Shown: positions 1 through 6,346 of the stretch, piece by piece | How positions within the stretch are numbered: position 1 is the stretch's first letter | Layout of the letters: each line of letters opens with the position of its first letter | Origin: CAVSUR01 sp052143655 | GTDB taxonomy: Bacteria > Actinomycetota > Actinomycetes > Streptosporangiales > Streptosporangiaceae | Reading direction: 5' to 3' | Length of the DNA: 7,417 bases | NCBI GenBank assembly: GCA_052143655.1 | Contig: JBKQSL010000151.1 | Coordinates: 1 to 7,417 of the forward strand | Made by a program: the position numbers and the translations under genes | Notes under the pieces: model-generated | Told to the model about the DNA's origin: nothing | What the model saw: the letters and a program-made list of their open reading frames with translations, nothing else | Databases searched by the model: none

Positions 1-869
1 CGTTCCCGCTGGCGGACGTGGCCGCCCTCGGCGCGGACGTGCCGGTGCTGGCCGACGTCGAGCCGTCCGGTGCCGGGCTGATGCAGGACTTCGACGCGGC
101 CGGCGGCGTCCCGGCGCTGCTGCGCGAGCTGGGCGCGCTGATCGACCCGGCACCGCTGACGATCACCGGCGCCGCGATCGGCGCGGTGGCGGCCGCGGCG
201 CCCGCCGCGACCGGGGCGATCCGCCCGGCCAGCGACCCGCTGCGGGCCGGCGGTGCGTTCGGCGTGGTGCGCGGCAGCCTGGCGCCGGACGGCGCGGTGA
301 TCAAGACCTCGGCGGCGACTCCCGCCCTGCTGCGCCACCGCGGGCCGGCCGTGGTCTTCCGCGGCTACGACGACATGCGCGCCCGGATCGACGACCCGGG
401 ACTGGACGTCACCCCCGGCAGCGTGCTGGTGCTGGCCGGCTGCGGGCCGGTGGGCGGGCCCGGGATGCCCGAGTGGGGAATGATCCCGGTCCCGGCCCGG
501 CTGGTCGCCGCCGGGGTGACCGACATGGTGCGGGTCACCGACGCCCGGATGAGCGGCACCAGCTTCGGCACGGTGTTTCTGCACGCCGCGCCCGAGGCGG
601 CGGTCGGCGGCCCGCTCGGCCTGGTCCGCGACGGCGACATGATCAGCGCCGACGTCGCGGCGGGCACGCTGGATCTGGAAGTGGAGCCGGCCGAGATGGC
701 GCGCCGCGCCGCGGCCGCGCCGCCGCGGCCGCCGGCCCCGCTGCGCGGCTGGCCCGCCCTGTACGCAAGCCATGTGCTGCAGGCACCGCAAGGCTGCGAC
801 CTGGACTTCCTGTGCGCGCCAACGCCCGCGCACCGGAAATTCGCCGAGCCCATCGTGGGGCGGTCATGA
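1..869 (+). CDS. IlvD/Edd-family dehydratase, probably a sugar-acid (aldonate) dehydratase; 5' truncated by the window edge
   Basis: About 288 C-terminal residues are present, read in frame from base 3; family members usually have about 570-600, so roughly half the gene lies to the left. The GTG at 18 is internal, because the frame is open upstream and already matches the family there. Visible family blocks are PVLADVEPSG, GGVPALLREL, SDPLRAGGAFGVVRGSLAP, GCGPVGGPGMPEWG (about 438-479) and TDARMSGTSFGTVFLHAAPE. The serine codon at 552-554 (DARMSG) corresponds to the serine thought to act as catalytic base in this family. The iron-sulfur cysteines would mostly lie in the missing half. The family dehydrates dihydroxy acids to 2-keto acids. 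The DARMSGTxxGTV wording and the HVLQAPQGCDLDFL tail resemble L-arabinonate/D-xylonate-type dehydratases more than biosynthetic IlvD, and the sugar importer and lactonase next door fit that. The exact substrate is inference; a dihydroxy-acid dehydratase paralogue is the main alternative. The TGA stop overlaps an ATG (ATGA at 866-869). Confidence 0.9.
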   Translation, partial: FPLADVAALGADVPVLADVEPSGAGLMQDFDAAGGVPALLRELGALIDPAPLTITGAAIGAVAAAAPAATGAIRPASDPLRAGGAFGVVRGSLAPDGAVIKTSAATPALLRHRGPAVVFRGYDDMRARIDDPGLDVTPGSVLVLAGCGPVGGPGMPEWGMIPVPARLVAAGVTDMVRVTDARMSGTSFGTVFLHAAPEAAVGGPLGLVRDGDMISADVAAGTLDLEVEPAEMARRAAAAPPRPPAPLRGWPALYASHVLQAPQGCDLDFLCAPTPAHRKFAEPIVGRS

Positions 870-915
870 CCGCGCGCCACCGGGCCGGCCCGCAGCGTGG
901 GGCGGCCCTGACCGC
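854..915. repeat. Two near-identical 20-bp elements with a dyad core, 42 bp apart; possible operator pair
   Basis: The segments 854-873 and 896-915 match at 18 of 20 positions, differing at 864/906 and 866/908. The first copy contains the perfect 14-bp palindrome gcggtcatgaccgc (860-873). The second keeps the right half (tgaccgc), while its left half has drifted, but it still forms GGGCGG (900-905) / CCGCCC (912-917). The centre-to-centre distance of 42 bp is about four helical turns, so two bound dimers would sit on the same DNA face. The pair lies just upstream of the binding-protein gene, the first copy covering the dehydratase stop. That is where an operator for a local sugar regulator (LacI-, GntR- or IclR-type) could sit. 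The repeat is directly visible; the operator role is inference, and chance dyads are common in DNA this GC-rich. Confidence 0.4.
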
Positions 916-923
916 CCTCCGAC

Positions 924-931
924 GGAAGGAG
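924..931 (+). promoter_or_regulatory. Ribosome binding site of the sugar-binding protein gene
   Basis: GGAAGGAG ends six bases before the GTG at 938. This strong Shine-Dalgarno match decides the start: the alternative in-frame ATG at 866 would add 24 residues ahead of the signal peptide and has only a GTGGGGCGG-like stretch before it. Confidence 0.75.
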
Positions 932-937
932 AAGCAC

Positions 938-2236
938 GTGCGCCGATGGAGACTGAAGGCGGCGGCGGGCGCCGCCGGGGTGGCCCTGCTGGCCGCCGCG
1001 TGCGGGTCCGGGAGCGGCGGCACGGCCGCCAGCCCGGTCACGCTGACGATCTGGGAGAACTACGGCACCGAGCAGAACGCCACCGCCCTGCAGAACCTGG
1101 CGAAGGCGTTCGAGAAGCTGCATCGCACCATCAAGGTGAGCATCGTCAGCCAGGACGCCAGCAACTACTTCGCCCAGCTGCAGGCGGCCGCGGTGTCCCG
1201 GTCCGGCCCGGACCTGGCGGTGATGTGGACCGGCCTGTTCACGCTCCAGTACAAGGACTTCCTGGTCAACCTGAAGGGCAAGATCCCCGCGGCGGACCTG
1301 GCCCGGGTCGACCCGAACGCGCTGAAGTGGACCAGCGACGGGTTCAACCCGGCCAACGGGCCGTACGTGATCCCGCTGGAGAACCAGTTCTACATCGGCT
1401 TCTACAACAAGACCGCGTTCAAGAAGGCCGGCGTCAGCTCGGTGCCCACCGACTGGAGCCAGCTGTTCGCCGCGTGCAAGAAGCTCAAGTCCGCCGGGTA
1501 CACGCCGATGGTCTACGGCAACGGCGGCCAGCCGCTCGGCGCCGAGTTCTACCCGTGGTACGACATGAGCTACATGATGATCGGCAAGTACTCGGTGGCG
1601 CAGTGGCAGGACATCTACAGCGGGAAGATCCCGTGGACCTCGCCGACGGTCGCCGCCCAGCTCAGCGAGTGGGCGAAGCTGAAGAGCTCCGGCTGCACCA
1701 ACCCCGACGTGCTGACCAACACCCAGAACCTCGGCCAGTTCGAGTCCGGCAGGGCCGCGATGATGGTGGACGGCACCTGGGACACCCAGAAGTTCACCAA
1801 GGCGCTCGGCAGCCAGGTCGCCGCGTTCGTCCCGCCCTACTCCGACACCCCGATCAAGGGCGTCGTCGACTTCGCCGGCGACGGCCTGTCCGAGACGAAC
1901 TACGCCCAGCACCCGCAGCAGGCGCAGCAGTTCCTGGCGTTCATGACCACCGACCAGGCTGCCAGGATCATCAACGCGGCGGGCCTGATCCCGGCGATCA
2001 ACGGGGTCGCCACCAGCAACCCGGTCAACCAGGAGATGCTGAGCTTCGTCAGCCAGCAGCACATGACCGTCTACCCGATGCTGGACAACGTGACCCAGCC
2101 GAACGTGGTCAACGCGGGCAGCAAGTTCCTGCCGTCGGTGCTGAACGGGACCATCCCAGTGCACCAGGCGCTGTCCAACCTGCAGACCACCTGGTCGCAG
2201 CTGCCCGCCAGCCAGCGCGGCTCCAGCTACCAGTGA
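938..2236 (+). CDS. ABC transporter sugar-binding lipoprotein (extracellular solute-binding protein family 1, CUT1 type)
   Basis: This 432-residue protein should capture the sugar outside the membrane and deliver it to the two permeases encoded next. A short basic start (RRWRLK, 2-7) is followed by a hydrophobic stretch and Cys22 in LLAAAC, a lipoprotein cleavage site, so the mature protein would be lipid-anchored. The site has Ala rather than Leu at -3, which is acceptable but not ideal. A Gly/Ser linker follows. The mature part has the usual family-1 blocks: VTLTIWENYG (34-43), IPLENQFYIGFYNKTAFKKAG (145-165, the conserved lobe-crossing region with YNK) and FESGRAAMMVDGTWD (268-282, the classic F.sGrAAM..dGtW signature). 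The length is normal. GTG 938 was chosen for its strong ribosome binding site and normal signal-peptide length; an ATG at 866 overlapping the dehydratase stop is the alternative. RRWRLK is only a poor Tat motif. The sugar bound cannot be read from the sequence. Confidence 0.93.
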   Translation: MRRWRLKAAAGAAGVALLAAACGSGSGGTAASPVTLTIWENYGTEQNATALQNLAKAFEKLHRTIKVSIVSQDASNYFAQLQAAAVSRSGPDLAVMWTGLFTLQYKDFLVNLKGKIPAADLARVDPNALKWTSDGFNPANGPYVIPLENQFYIGFYNKTAFKKAGVSSVPTDWSQLFAACKKLKSAGYTPMVYGNGGQPLGAEFYPWYDMSYMMIGKYSVAQWQDIYSGKIPWTSPTVAAQLSEWAKLKSSGCTNPDVLTNTQNLGQFESGRAAMMVDGTWDTQKFTKALGSQVAAFVPPYSDTPIKGVVDFAGDGLSETNYAQHPQQAQQFLAFMTTDQAARIINAAGLIPAINGVATSNPVNQEMLSFVSQQHMTVYPMLDNVTQPNVVNAGSKFLPSVLNGTIPVHQALSNLQTTWSQLPASQRGSSYQ

Positions 2237-2241
2237 CCGCC

Positions 2242-2278
2242 GCTGCGCCGGCGGCCGCGGGCCGGCCGCCGGCGCAGC
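2242..2278 (+). promoter_or_regulatory. Perfect 15-bp intercistronic stem-loop between binding-protein and permease genes
   Basis: Bases 2242-2256 (gctgcgccggcggcc) are the exact reverse complement of 2264-2278, with the 7-base loop GCGGGCC between them. The structure starts five bases after the binding-protein stop. No T-run follows, so it is not a standard intrinsic terminator. In sugar ABC operons a stem-loop at this place often protects the upstream mRNA from 3' decay, or partly stops transcription, so that binding protein is made in excess over membrane subunits (malE-malF is the known case). That role here is inference from position and structure. Confidence 0.7.
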
Positions 2279-2310
2279 CCCAGCCCATCCCCAGTCCCGC
2301 CCCGGCCAGC

Positions 2311-2318
2311 AGGAGGAG
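2311..2318 (+). promoter_or_regulatory. Ribosome binding site of the first permease gene
   Basis: AGGAGGAG ends six bases before GTG 2325. It is close to the full anti-Shine-Dalgarno complement and fixes the start at this GTG. Its strength may offset the stem-loop just upstream. Confidence 0.8.
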
Positions 2319-2324
2319 CGTTCG

Positions 2325-3284
2325 GTGAGCACGCCGCAGGCGCAGGCCAGCCCGGCCGTCGCGCCGCTGCGGCCCGGCCGGGCCGCCGGGGCGCGGCCGG
2401 GCCGCAGCCGGCTGGCGCGTCGGCGCAGGCGCGCGGGCATCCTGCTGTCGCTGCCGGCTGTCATCGTCGTGGTCGTGCTGCTCGCCGTGCCGATCGGGCA
2501 GGCCGTCTACTACTCGATGACCAACTGGAACGGCCTGACCGCGACCTGGATCGGACCGTCCGCCTACAGCACCGCGCTGAGCGACCCGATCTTCTGGCGG
2601 GTGATCGAGAACAACGCGCTGCTGCTGCTGTGCATCCCGTTCGCGATCGGGATCCCGCTCGGCGTCGCCGCGCTGCTGCACGAGCACGTGCGCGGCTGGA
2701 AGTTCTTCCGGTCCGTCTACTTCCTGCCCACCGCGGTGTCCTGGGTAGTCATCGGCATGGTGGCGCTGCAGTTCTTCGCGCTCAACGGGCTGCTGAACCG
2801 GCTGCTCTCCGATGTCGGCCTCGGCTCGGTCCGGACCGACCTGCTGGCCGGCCAGCGGACCGCGCTGCTGGCCCTGGCCATCACGTTCATCTGGTCGATG
2901 CTCGGCACCAACACGATCATCTTCCTGACCGGCATGGCGACCCTGGACCCGACGCTGATTGAGGCCGCCCGGGTGGACGGCCTGCACCGGCTGCAGATCT
3001 TCACGCACGTGACGCTGCCGCTGCTGCGCCGGTTCGTGCAGTTCTCGTTCGTGATCACGGTAATCAGCGCGTTCTCCGCGCTGTTCAGCCTGATCTTCGT
3101 GATGACCGGCGGCGGCCCGGGGCTGGGCACCACCACCCTGGAGTTCTTCATCTACCAGTCAGGCTTCGCCCAGGGCCAGTTCGGCACCGGGGCGCTGTAC
3201 GGGATCATCCTGTTCGTCATCATGATCGTCGTCGGGCTGGTGCAGCTGCGGCTGATCCGGTCCGAGGACGGGGAGGGCTGGTAG
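2325..3284 (+). CDS. ABC sugar transporter permease, MalF/UgpA-like (CUT1)
   Basis: This 319-residue integral membrane protein is one half of the transport channel. An Arg-rich cytoplasmic tail (17-36) precedes the first membrane helix (about 38-62). Further hydrophobic segments lie near 95-118, 129-153, 177-203, 237-260 and 288-310, giving the six expected for this subunit. The cytoplasmic EAA loop that docks on the ATPase begins at Glu213 (EAARVDG, 213-219) and runs to LP at 231-232. TGGGP (261-265) followed by a TTTLEFFIYQ-like segment is typical of the MalF/UgpA subunit rather than MalG. The start is the GTG with a near-ideal ribosome binding site. The stop is only two bases from the next ATG, so the two permeases are very likely co-translated and form a heterodimer. 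Confidence 0.93.
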   Translation: MSTPQAQASPAVAPLRPGRAAGARPGRSRLARRRRRAGILLSLPAVIVVVVLLAVPIGQAVYYSMTNWNGLTATWIGPSAYSTALSDPIFWRVIENNALLLLCIPFAIGIPLGVAALLHEHVRGWKFFRSVYFLPTAVSWVVIGMVALQFFALNGLLNRLLSDVGLGSVRTDLLAGQRTALLALAITFIWSMLGTNTIIFLTGMATLDPTLIEAARVDGLHRLQIFTHVTLPLLRRFVQFSFVITVISAFSALFSLIFVMTGGGPGLGTTTLEFFIYQSGFAQGQFGTGALYGIILFVIMIVVGLVQLRLIRSEDGEGW

Positions 3285-3286
3285 CG

Positions 3287-4135
3287 ATGACCGCGGCCCC
3301 CAGGCCCGGGCTGGAGCGGCCCGGGCGCCGCCTGCACGCCCGGCTGCTGCGCGGCTGGATCTTCGCGCTCATGTGCGTCGTCGCCGTGGTGATGCTCTAC
3401 CCGTTCTACTACCTGATCGACAACGCGTTCCGCAGCCAGTCGCAGTTCGACACCCAGCGCGGCCACTCGCTGGGCGGCTGGTCACAGCTGTTCGCCGACC
3501 TGCCCGTCGGCAGCGAGCTGCTGAACTCGACGATCGTGTGCGCCGCCTCGATCGTCATCATCCTGGCGGTGTCCACCACCGCCGGGTTCGCGTTCGCCAA
3601 GCTGCGCTACCGCGGCAGCGGCACCGTGTTCCTGTTCGTGGTCGCCGCGCTGATGGTCCCGCTGCAGTCGATCATCATCCCGGAATACGTCAACCTGGCC
3701 CGGTTCGGGCTGATCAACTCCTATGCCGGCGCGATCCTTGTCTACTCCGCGCTCGGCACCCCGTTCGCCACGTTCCTGATGGCCACCTACTACCGCGGGA
3801 TCTCCGACGAGCTGATAGAGGCCGCGGTGATGGACGGCCTGGGCTACGAGCGGACGTTCCTGCGGATCGCGCTGCCGCTGTCGCTGCCGGCCATCGCGAC
3901 CGTAACCGTGCTGCAGTTCATCCAGATCTGGGACGACCTGCTGGTCGGGCTGCTGTTCCTGCAGCCGGGCCAGCGGACGATCACGGTGGGCCTGGCGGCG
4001 CTGTCGGCGGGCCGCACCACGAGCATCCCGGCGCTGATGGCCGGCTCGTTCCTCAGTGCCCTGCCGGCCATCGTGGTGTACCTGATCTTCCAGCGGCACC
4101 TGGTCAAGGGCCTGACCCTGGGGATGGGCAAGTGA
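3287..4135 (+). CDS. ABC sugar transporter permease, MalG/UgpE-like (CUT1)
   Basis: This 282-residue membrane protein is the second channel subunit. Hydrophobic segments lie near 23-45, 80-105, 112-133, 146-168, 199-222 and 246-268. The EAA docking loop starts at Glu178 (EAAVMDG, 178-184) and continues to LP at 196-197. MVPLQS (123-128), followed by a P-x-Y segment, and the C-terminal GLTLGMGK are typical of the MalG group, whose tail reaches toward the ATPase dimer. GGGAGGG at 3271-3277 lies nine bases before the ATG. The gene starts two bases after the first permease stop and overlaps the lactonase gene by four bases (GTGA), so it is embedded in a tightly coupled operon. Confidence 0.93.
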   Translation: MTAAPRPGLERPGRRLHARLLRGWIFALMCVVAVVMLYPFYYLIDNAFRSQSQFDTQRGHSLGGWSQLFADLPVGSELLNSTIVCAASIVIILAVSTTAGFAFAKLRYRGSGTVFLFVVAALMVPLQSIIIPEYVNLARFGLINSYAGAILVYSALGTPFATFLMATYYRGISDELIEAAVMDGLGYERTFLRIALPLSLPAIATVTVLQFIQIWDDLLVGLLFLQPGQRTITVGLAALSAGRTTSIPALMAGSFLSALPAIVVYLIFQRHLVKGLTLGMGK

Positions 4136-5064
4136 CCGGCCCCGCGGCCGGGCCCGGCCAGCCCGGCTGGGAGGTCGTGGTCCCGGCCGGCGCGGAACTG
4201 GGCGAGCGGCCGGTGTGGGACGACCGGCAGCAGTCCCTGATCTGGGTCGACATCTGCGCCGGGCGGCTGCACCGGTTCTCCCCCGGTGCCGGGCCGGACG
4301 AGACCGGGCCGGGCAGCACCGACGAGGTGATCGCCCAGCTGCCGGTCCCGGTCGGCGCGGCCTGGCCGCGGGCCGGCGGCGGGTACGTGCTCGCCGCCGC
4401 CGACGGGTTCCGGCTGGCCGGGCCGGACGGCGCGGCCGAGGGCGGCCCGGTCCGCCCGGACGGCATGCCCGCCGGCGCCCGGTTCAACGACGGGGCCTGC
4501 GACCCGGCCGGCCGGTTCTGGGCGGGCACCGCCGTCGGTGACCTCCAGCCCGGGGCGGGCGCGCTGTACCGGCTCGACCCCGACCTCTCGATCACCCGCA
4601 TGCTGGACGGCGTCACCGAGTCCAACGGCATCGGCTGGTCGCCCGACGGCTCGGTGATGTACCACATCGACTCCGGCGAGCCGGACAAGCGGGTGCGCGC
4701 GTTCAGCTATGACCTGGCATCCGGCACGCTGCGCGGCGAGCGGGACCTGATCTCGTTCACGCCCGCCGACGGCATCCCGGACGGCCTGATCGTCGACACC
4801 GAGGGCTGCCTGTGGATCGCGATGTGGGGCGGCGGGCAGCTGCGCCGCTACACCGCCGATGGTGCGCTGCTGACCGCGCTGGCCGTCCCGGCCTCGCAGC
4901 CCACCTGCGCCGCCTTCGGCGGCCCGGGGCTGGACGAGCTGTACCTGACCACCGCATGGGAGGGCATGGACGAGGCGCAGCGGGCCGCCGACCCGCTGGC
5001 CGGGCACCTGCTGCGCACCCGCACCGGGGCCCGCGGGCAGCCCGTCCCCCGGTACGCCGGCTAG
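4132..5064 (+). CDS. SMP-30/gluconolactonase/regucalcin-family sugar lactonase
   Basis: This 310-residue cytoplasmic beta-propeller protein should hydrolyse an aldonolactone to the open sugar acid. Residues matching the single metal site of the family are all present: Glu25 (LGERPVW), Asn165 (ESNGIGWSPDG) and Asp217 (DGIPDGLIVD). The substrate-side pair R-x-N is seen as Arg117 and Asn119 (ARFND). Other family blocks are WVDI (38-41), FWAGT (129-133), YHIDSG (177-182) and LWIAMWGGGQLRRY (227-240). The length is normal. The start is the GTG at 4132 inside the permease stop (GTGA overlap), which suggests translational coupling; the frame is open far upstream, but the family match begins only here. 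Beside a sugar importer and an aldonate dehydratase, it most likely supplies the lactone-opening step of a non-phosphorylative sugar oxidation. Which lactone (arabino-, xylono-, galactono-, glucono- or fucono-) is not decided. Confidence 0.9.
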   Translation: MTGPAAGPGQPGWEVVVPAGAELGERPVWDDRQQSLIWVDICAGRLHRFSPGAGPDETGPGSTDEVIAQLPVPVGAAWPRAGGGYVLAAADGFRLAGPDGAAEGGPVRPDGMPAGARFNDGACDPAGRFWAGTAVGDLQPGAGALYRLDPDLSITRMLDGVTESNGIGWSPDGSVMYHIDSGEPDKRVRAFSYDLASGTLRGERDLISFTPADGIPDGLIVDTEGCLWIAMWGGGQLRRYTADGALLTALAVPASQPTCAAFGGPGLDELYLTTAWEGMDEAQRAADPLAGHLLRTRTGARGQPVPRYAG

Positions 5065-5089
5065 CCCGCCCGGGCCGGCCCGGGCGGGC
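5064..5089. repeat. Perfect 26-bp palindrome (stem-loop) after the lactonase stop
   Basis: Bases 5064-5076 (gcccgcccgggcc) are the exact reverse complement of 5077-5089, so the RNA could fold into a stem of about 11 bp with a tetraloop. It begins on the last base of the lactonase stop. Only GTT and a modestly AT-rich stretch follow, so it is a weak candidate for intrinsic termination. It may instead be a processing or mRNA-stability element separating the ATPase gene from the cistrons upstream. Confidence 0.6.
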
Positions 5090-5090
5090 C

Positions 5091-5120
5091 GTTACGGCTA
5101 AAGAACTTCAGGCAGAACGC
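5091..5120 (+). promoter_or_regulatory. Locally AT-rich stretch upstream of the ATPase gene; possible promoter region
   Basis: This 30-base stretch is about half A/T, unlike the rest of the window, and lies between the palindrome and the ATPase ribosome binding site. It includes TAAAGA (5099-5104), a poor -10-like match, and no recognisable -35. An internal promoter for the ATPase gene is possible but is not shown by a clear motif. Confidence 0.2.
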
Positions 5121-5125
5121 GAGGC

Positions 5126-5131
5126 GAGGAG
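5126..5131 (+). promoter_or_regulatory. Ribosome binding site of the ABC ATPase gene
   Basis: GAGGAG ends six bases before GTG 5138, supporting that start; the protein then begins with the usual family opening MARIVLEAVSKQY. Confidence 0.7.
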
Positions 5132-5137
5132 CAGGCA

Positions 5138-6346
5138 GTGGCCCGGATCGTGCTGGAGGCCGTCAGCAAGCAGTACCCGGACGGGACCATCGCGGTCCGG
5201 TCGCTGGACCTGGACGTGACCGAGGGTGAGCTGCTGGTGCTCGTCGGGCCGTCGGGCTGCGGCAAGACCACCGCTCTGCGGATGGTGGCCGGGCTTGAGG
5301 AGGTGACCGGCGGCACGATCTACATCGACGGCCACCCGGTCAACGACCTCGAGCCGCGGCTCCGGGACATCGCGATGGTGTTCCAGAGCTACGCCCTGTA
5401 CCCGCACCTGACCGTGTTCGACAACATGGCCTTTGGCCTGAAGTACCGCCGCGAGGTCGGCAAGGACGAGATCCGGCGGCGGGTCACCGCAGCGGCGCGG
5501 ACCCTGGAGCTGGAGCCCTACCTGGAGCGCAAGCCCCGGCAGCTGTCCGGCGGGCAGCGGCAGCGGGTGGCGATGGGCCGCGCGATCGTCCGCCAGCCGC
5601 GTGCCTTCCTGATGGACGAGCCGCTGTCCAACCTGGACGCCAAGCTCCGGGTGCAGATGCGCGCCGAAATCGCCCGGCTGCAGCGCTCGCTCGGGGTGAC
5701 GACGATCTACGTCACCCACGACCAGACCGAGGCTATGACCCTGGGCAGCCGGGTTGCCGTGCTTCAGCACGGCGTGCTGCAGCAGGTCGCCAGCCCGCAG
5801 GAGCTGTACAAGAACCCGGTCAACGTGTTCGTGGCCGCCTTCATCGGCTCGCCGGCGATGAACCTGCTGCCGGCCCGGCTGGAACGCGGCGACGGCGGGC
5901 TGCGGGCCGCGTTCGGCCGCCACGCGGTCACGCTGCCGCCGCAGGTCACCGCCGGGTACCCGGGCCTGGACCGGTACCTCGGCCGGGAGGTGACGCTCGG
6001 CATCCGGCCCGAGCACCTGCAGGACGCGGCGATGGTGCCGGCCGCCGACCCGGCGGCGGTCGTCGAGCTGCCGGTGGAGCTGCGCGAGGAACTCGGCTCG
6101 GAAGTGCACGTGCACTGCCGGGTCGGGGACAGCGCGGCGCCCGGCCTGACTGCGGCCGCGGTGACCGCGGATGAGGACGCGCCCGCCGGCGACGTCGCGG
6201 CGGCCGCCGTCGAGCGCGAGTCGCTGCTGGTGGCCCGGATGGACCCGGAGACCGCCATCGCCGCCGGGCAGCGCGCCCGGGTGCACCTCGGCCTGGCGCA
6301 CGTGCACTTCTTCGATCCCGACAGCGGCGCCAGCCTGCGCGGCTAG
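5138..6346 (+). CDS. Sugar ABC transporter ATP-binding protein, MalK/UgpC/MsiK-like
   Basis: This 402-residue ATPase dimerises and drives the importer. The nucleotide-binding domain is complete: Walker A GPSGCGKTT (37-45), Q-loop Gln83 (VFQ), signature LSGGQ (136-140), Walker B RAFLMDE (155-161) with catalytic Glu161, D-loop SNLD (164-167) and switch His194 (YVTHD). SPAMNLLPARL (238-248) leads into a C-terminal TOBE/MalK-type regulatory domain with GIRPEHL (288-294). Two small oddities: the usual Asp after the H-loop helix (T-x-x-D-R) is Ser204 (TLGSRV), and the TOBE domain carries an Ala/Asp/Glu-rich stretch at about 331-360 that looks longer than in common MsiK/UgpC proteins. In Streptomyces one shared MsiK often serves many sugar importers and is encoded elsewhere. 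Here an ATPase gene follows its own permeases, 73 bases after the lactonase stop, so it may be dedicated to this importer, though it could also be shared. Confidence 0.94.
   Translation: MARIVLEAVSKQYPDGTIAVRSLDLDVTEGELLVLVGPSGCGKTTALRMVAGLEEVTGGTIYIDGHPVNDLEPRLRDIAMVFQSYALYPHLTVFDNMAFGLKYRREVGKDEIRRRVTAAARTLELEPYLERKPRQLSGGQRQRVAMGRAIVRQPRAFLMDEPLSNLDAKLRVQMRAEIARLQRSLGVTTIYVTHDQTEAMTLGSRVAVLQHGVLQQVASPQELYKNPVNVFVAAFIGSPAMNLLPARLERGDGGLRAAFGRHAVTLPPQVTAGYPGLDRYLGREVTLGIRPEHLQDAAMVPAADPAAVVELPVELREELGSEVHVHCRVGDSAAPGLTAAAVTADEDAPAGDVAAAAVERESLLVARMDPETAIAAGQRARVHLGLAHVHFFDPDSGASLRG

Noticed and set aside
473..937. N-terminal extension of the binding-protein reading frame into the dehydratase gene
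   Set aside because: The extension is a shadow of the dehydratase. A signal peptide with lipobox cysteine and a strong ribosome binding site place the start at 938.
941..958. Tat export motif in the binding protein (RRWRLK)
   Set aside because: The twin arginine is present, but the following positions lack the hydrophobic pair of the Tat consensus. An ordinary Sec lipoprotein signal explains the sequence.
365..2464. A 699-residue open frame on the minus strand opposite the dehydratase and binding-protein genes
   Set aside because: Long antisense frames are usual in very GC-rich coding DNA. The translation is Arg/Gly/Ala/Val-rich low complexity without a family match, while the plus strand has clear family motifs throughout.
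3373..4131. N-terminal extension of the lactonase reading frame across the second permease gene
   Set aside because: The frame is open, but the translation there is an Arg/Pro-rich shadow of the permease. Lactonase similarity begins only after GTG 4132.
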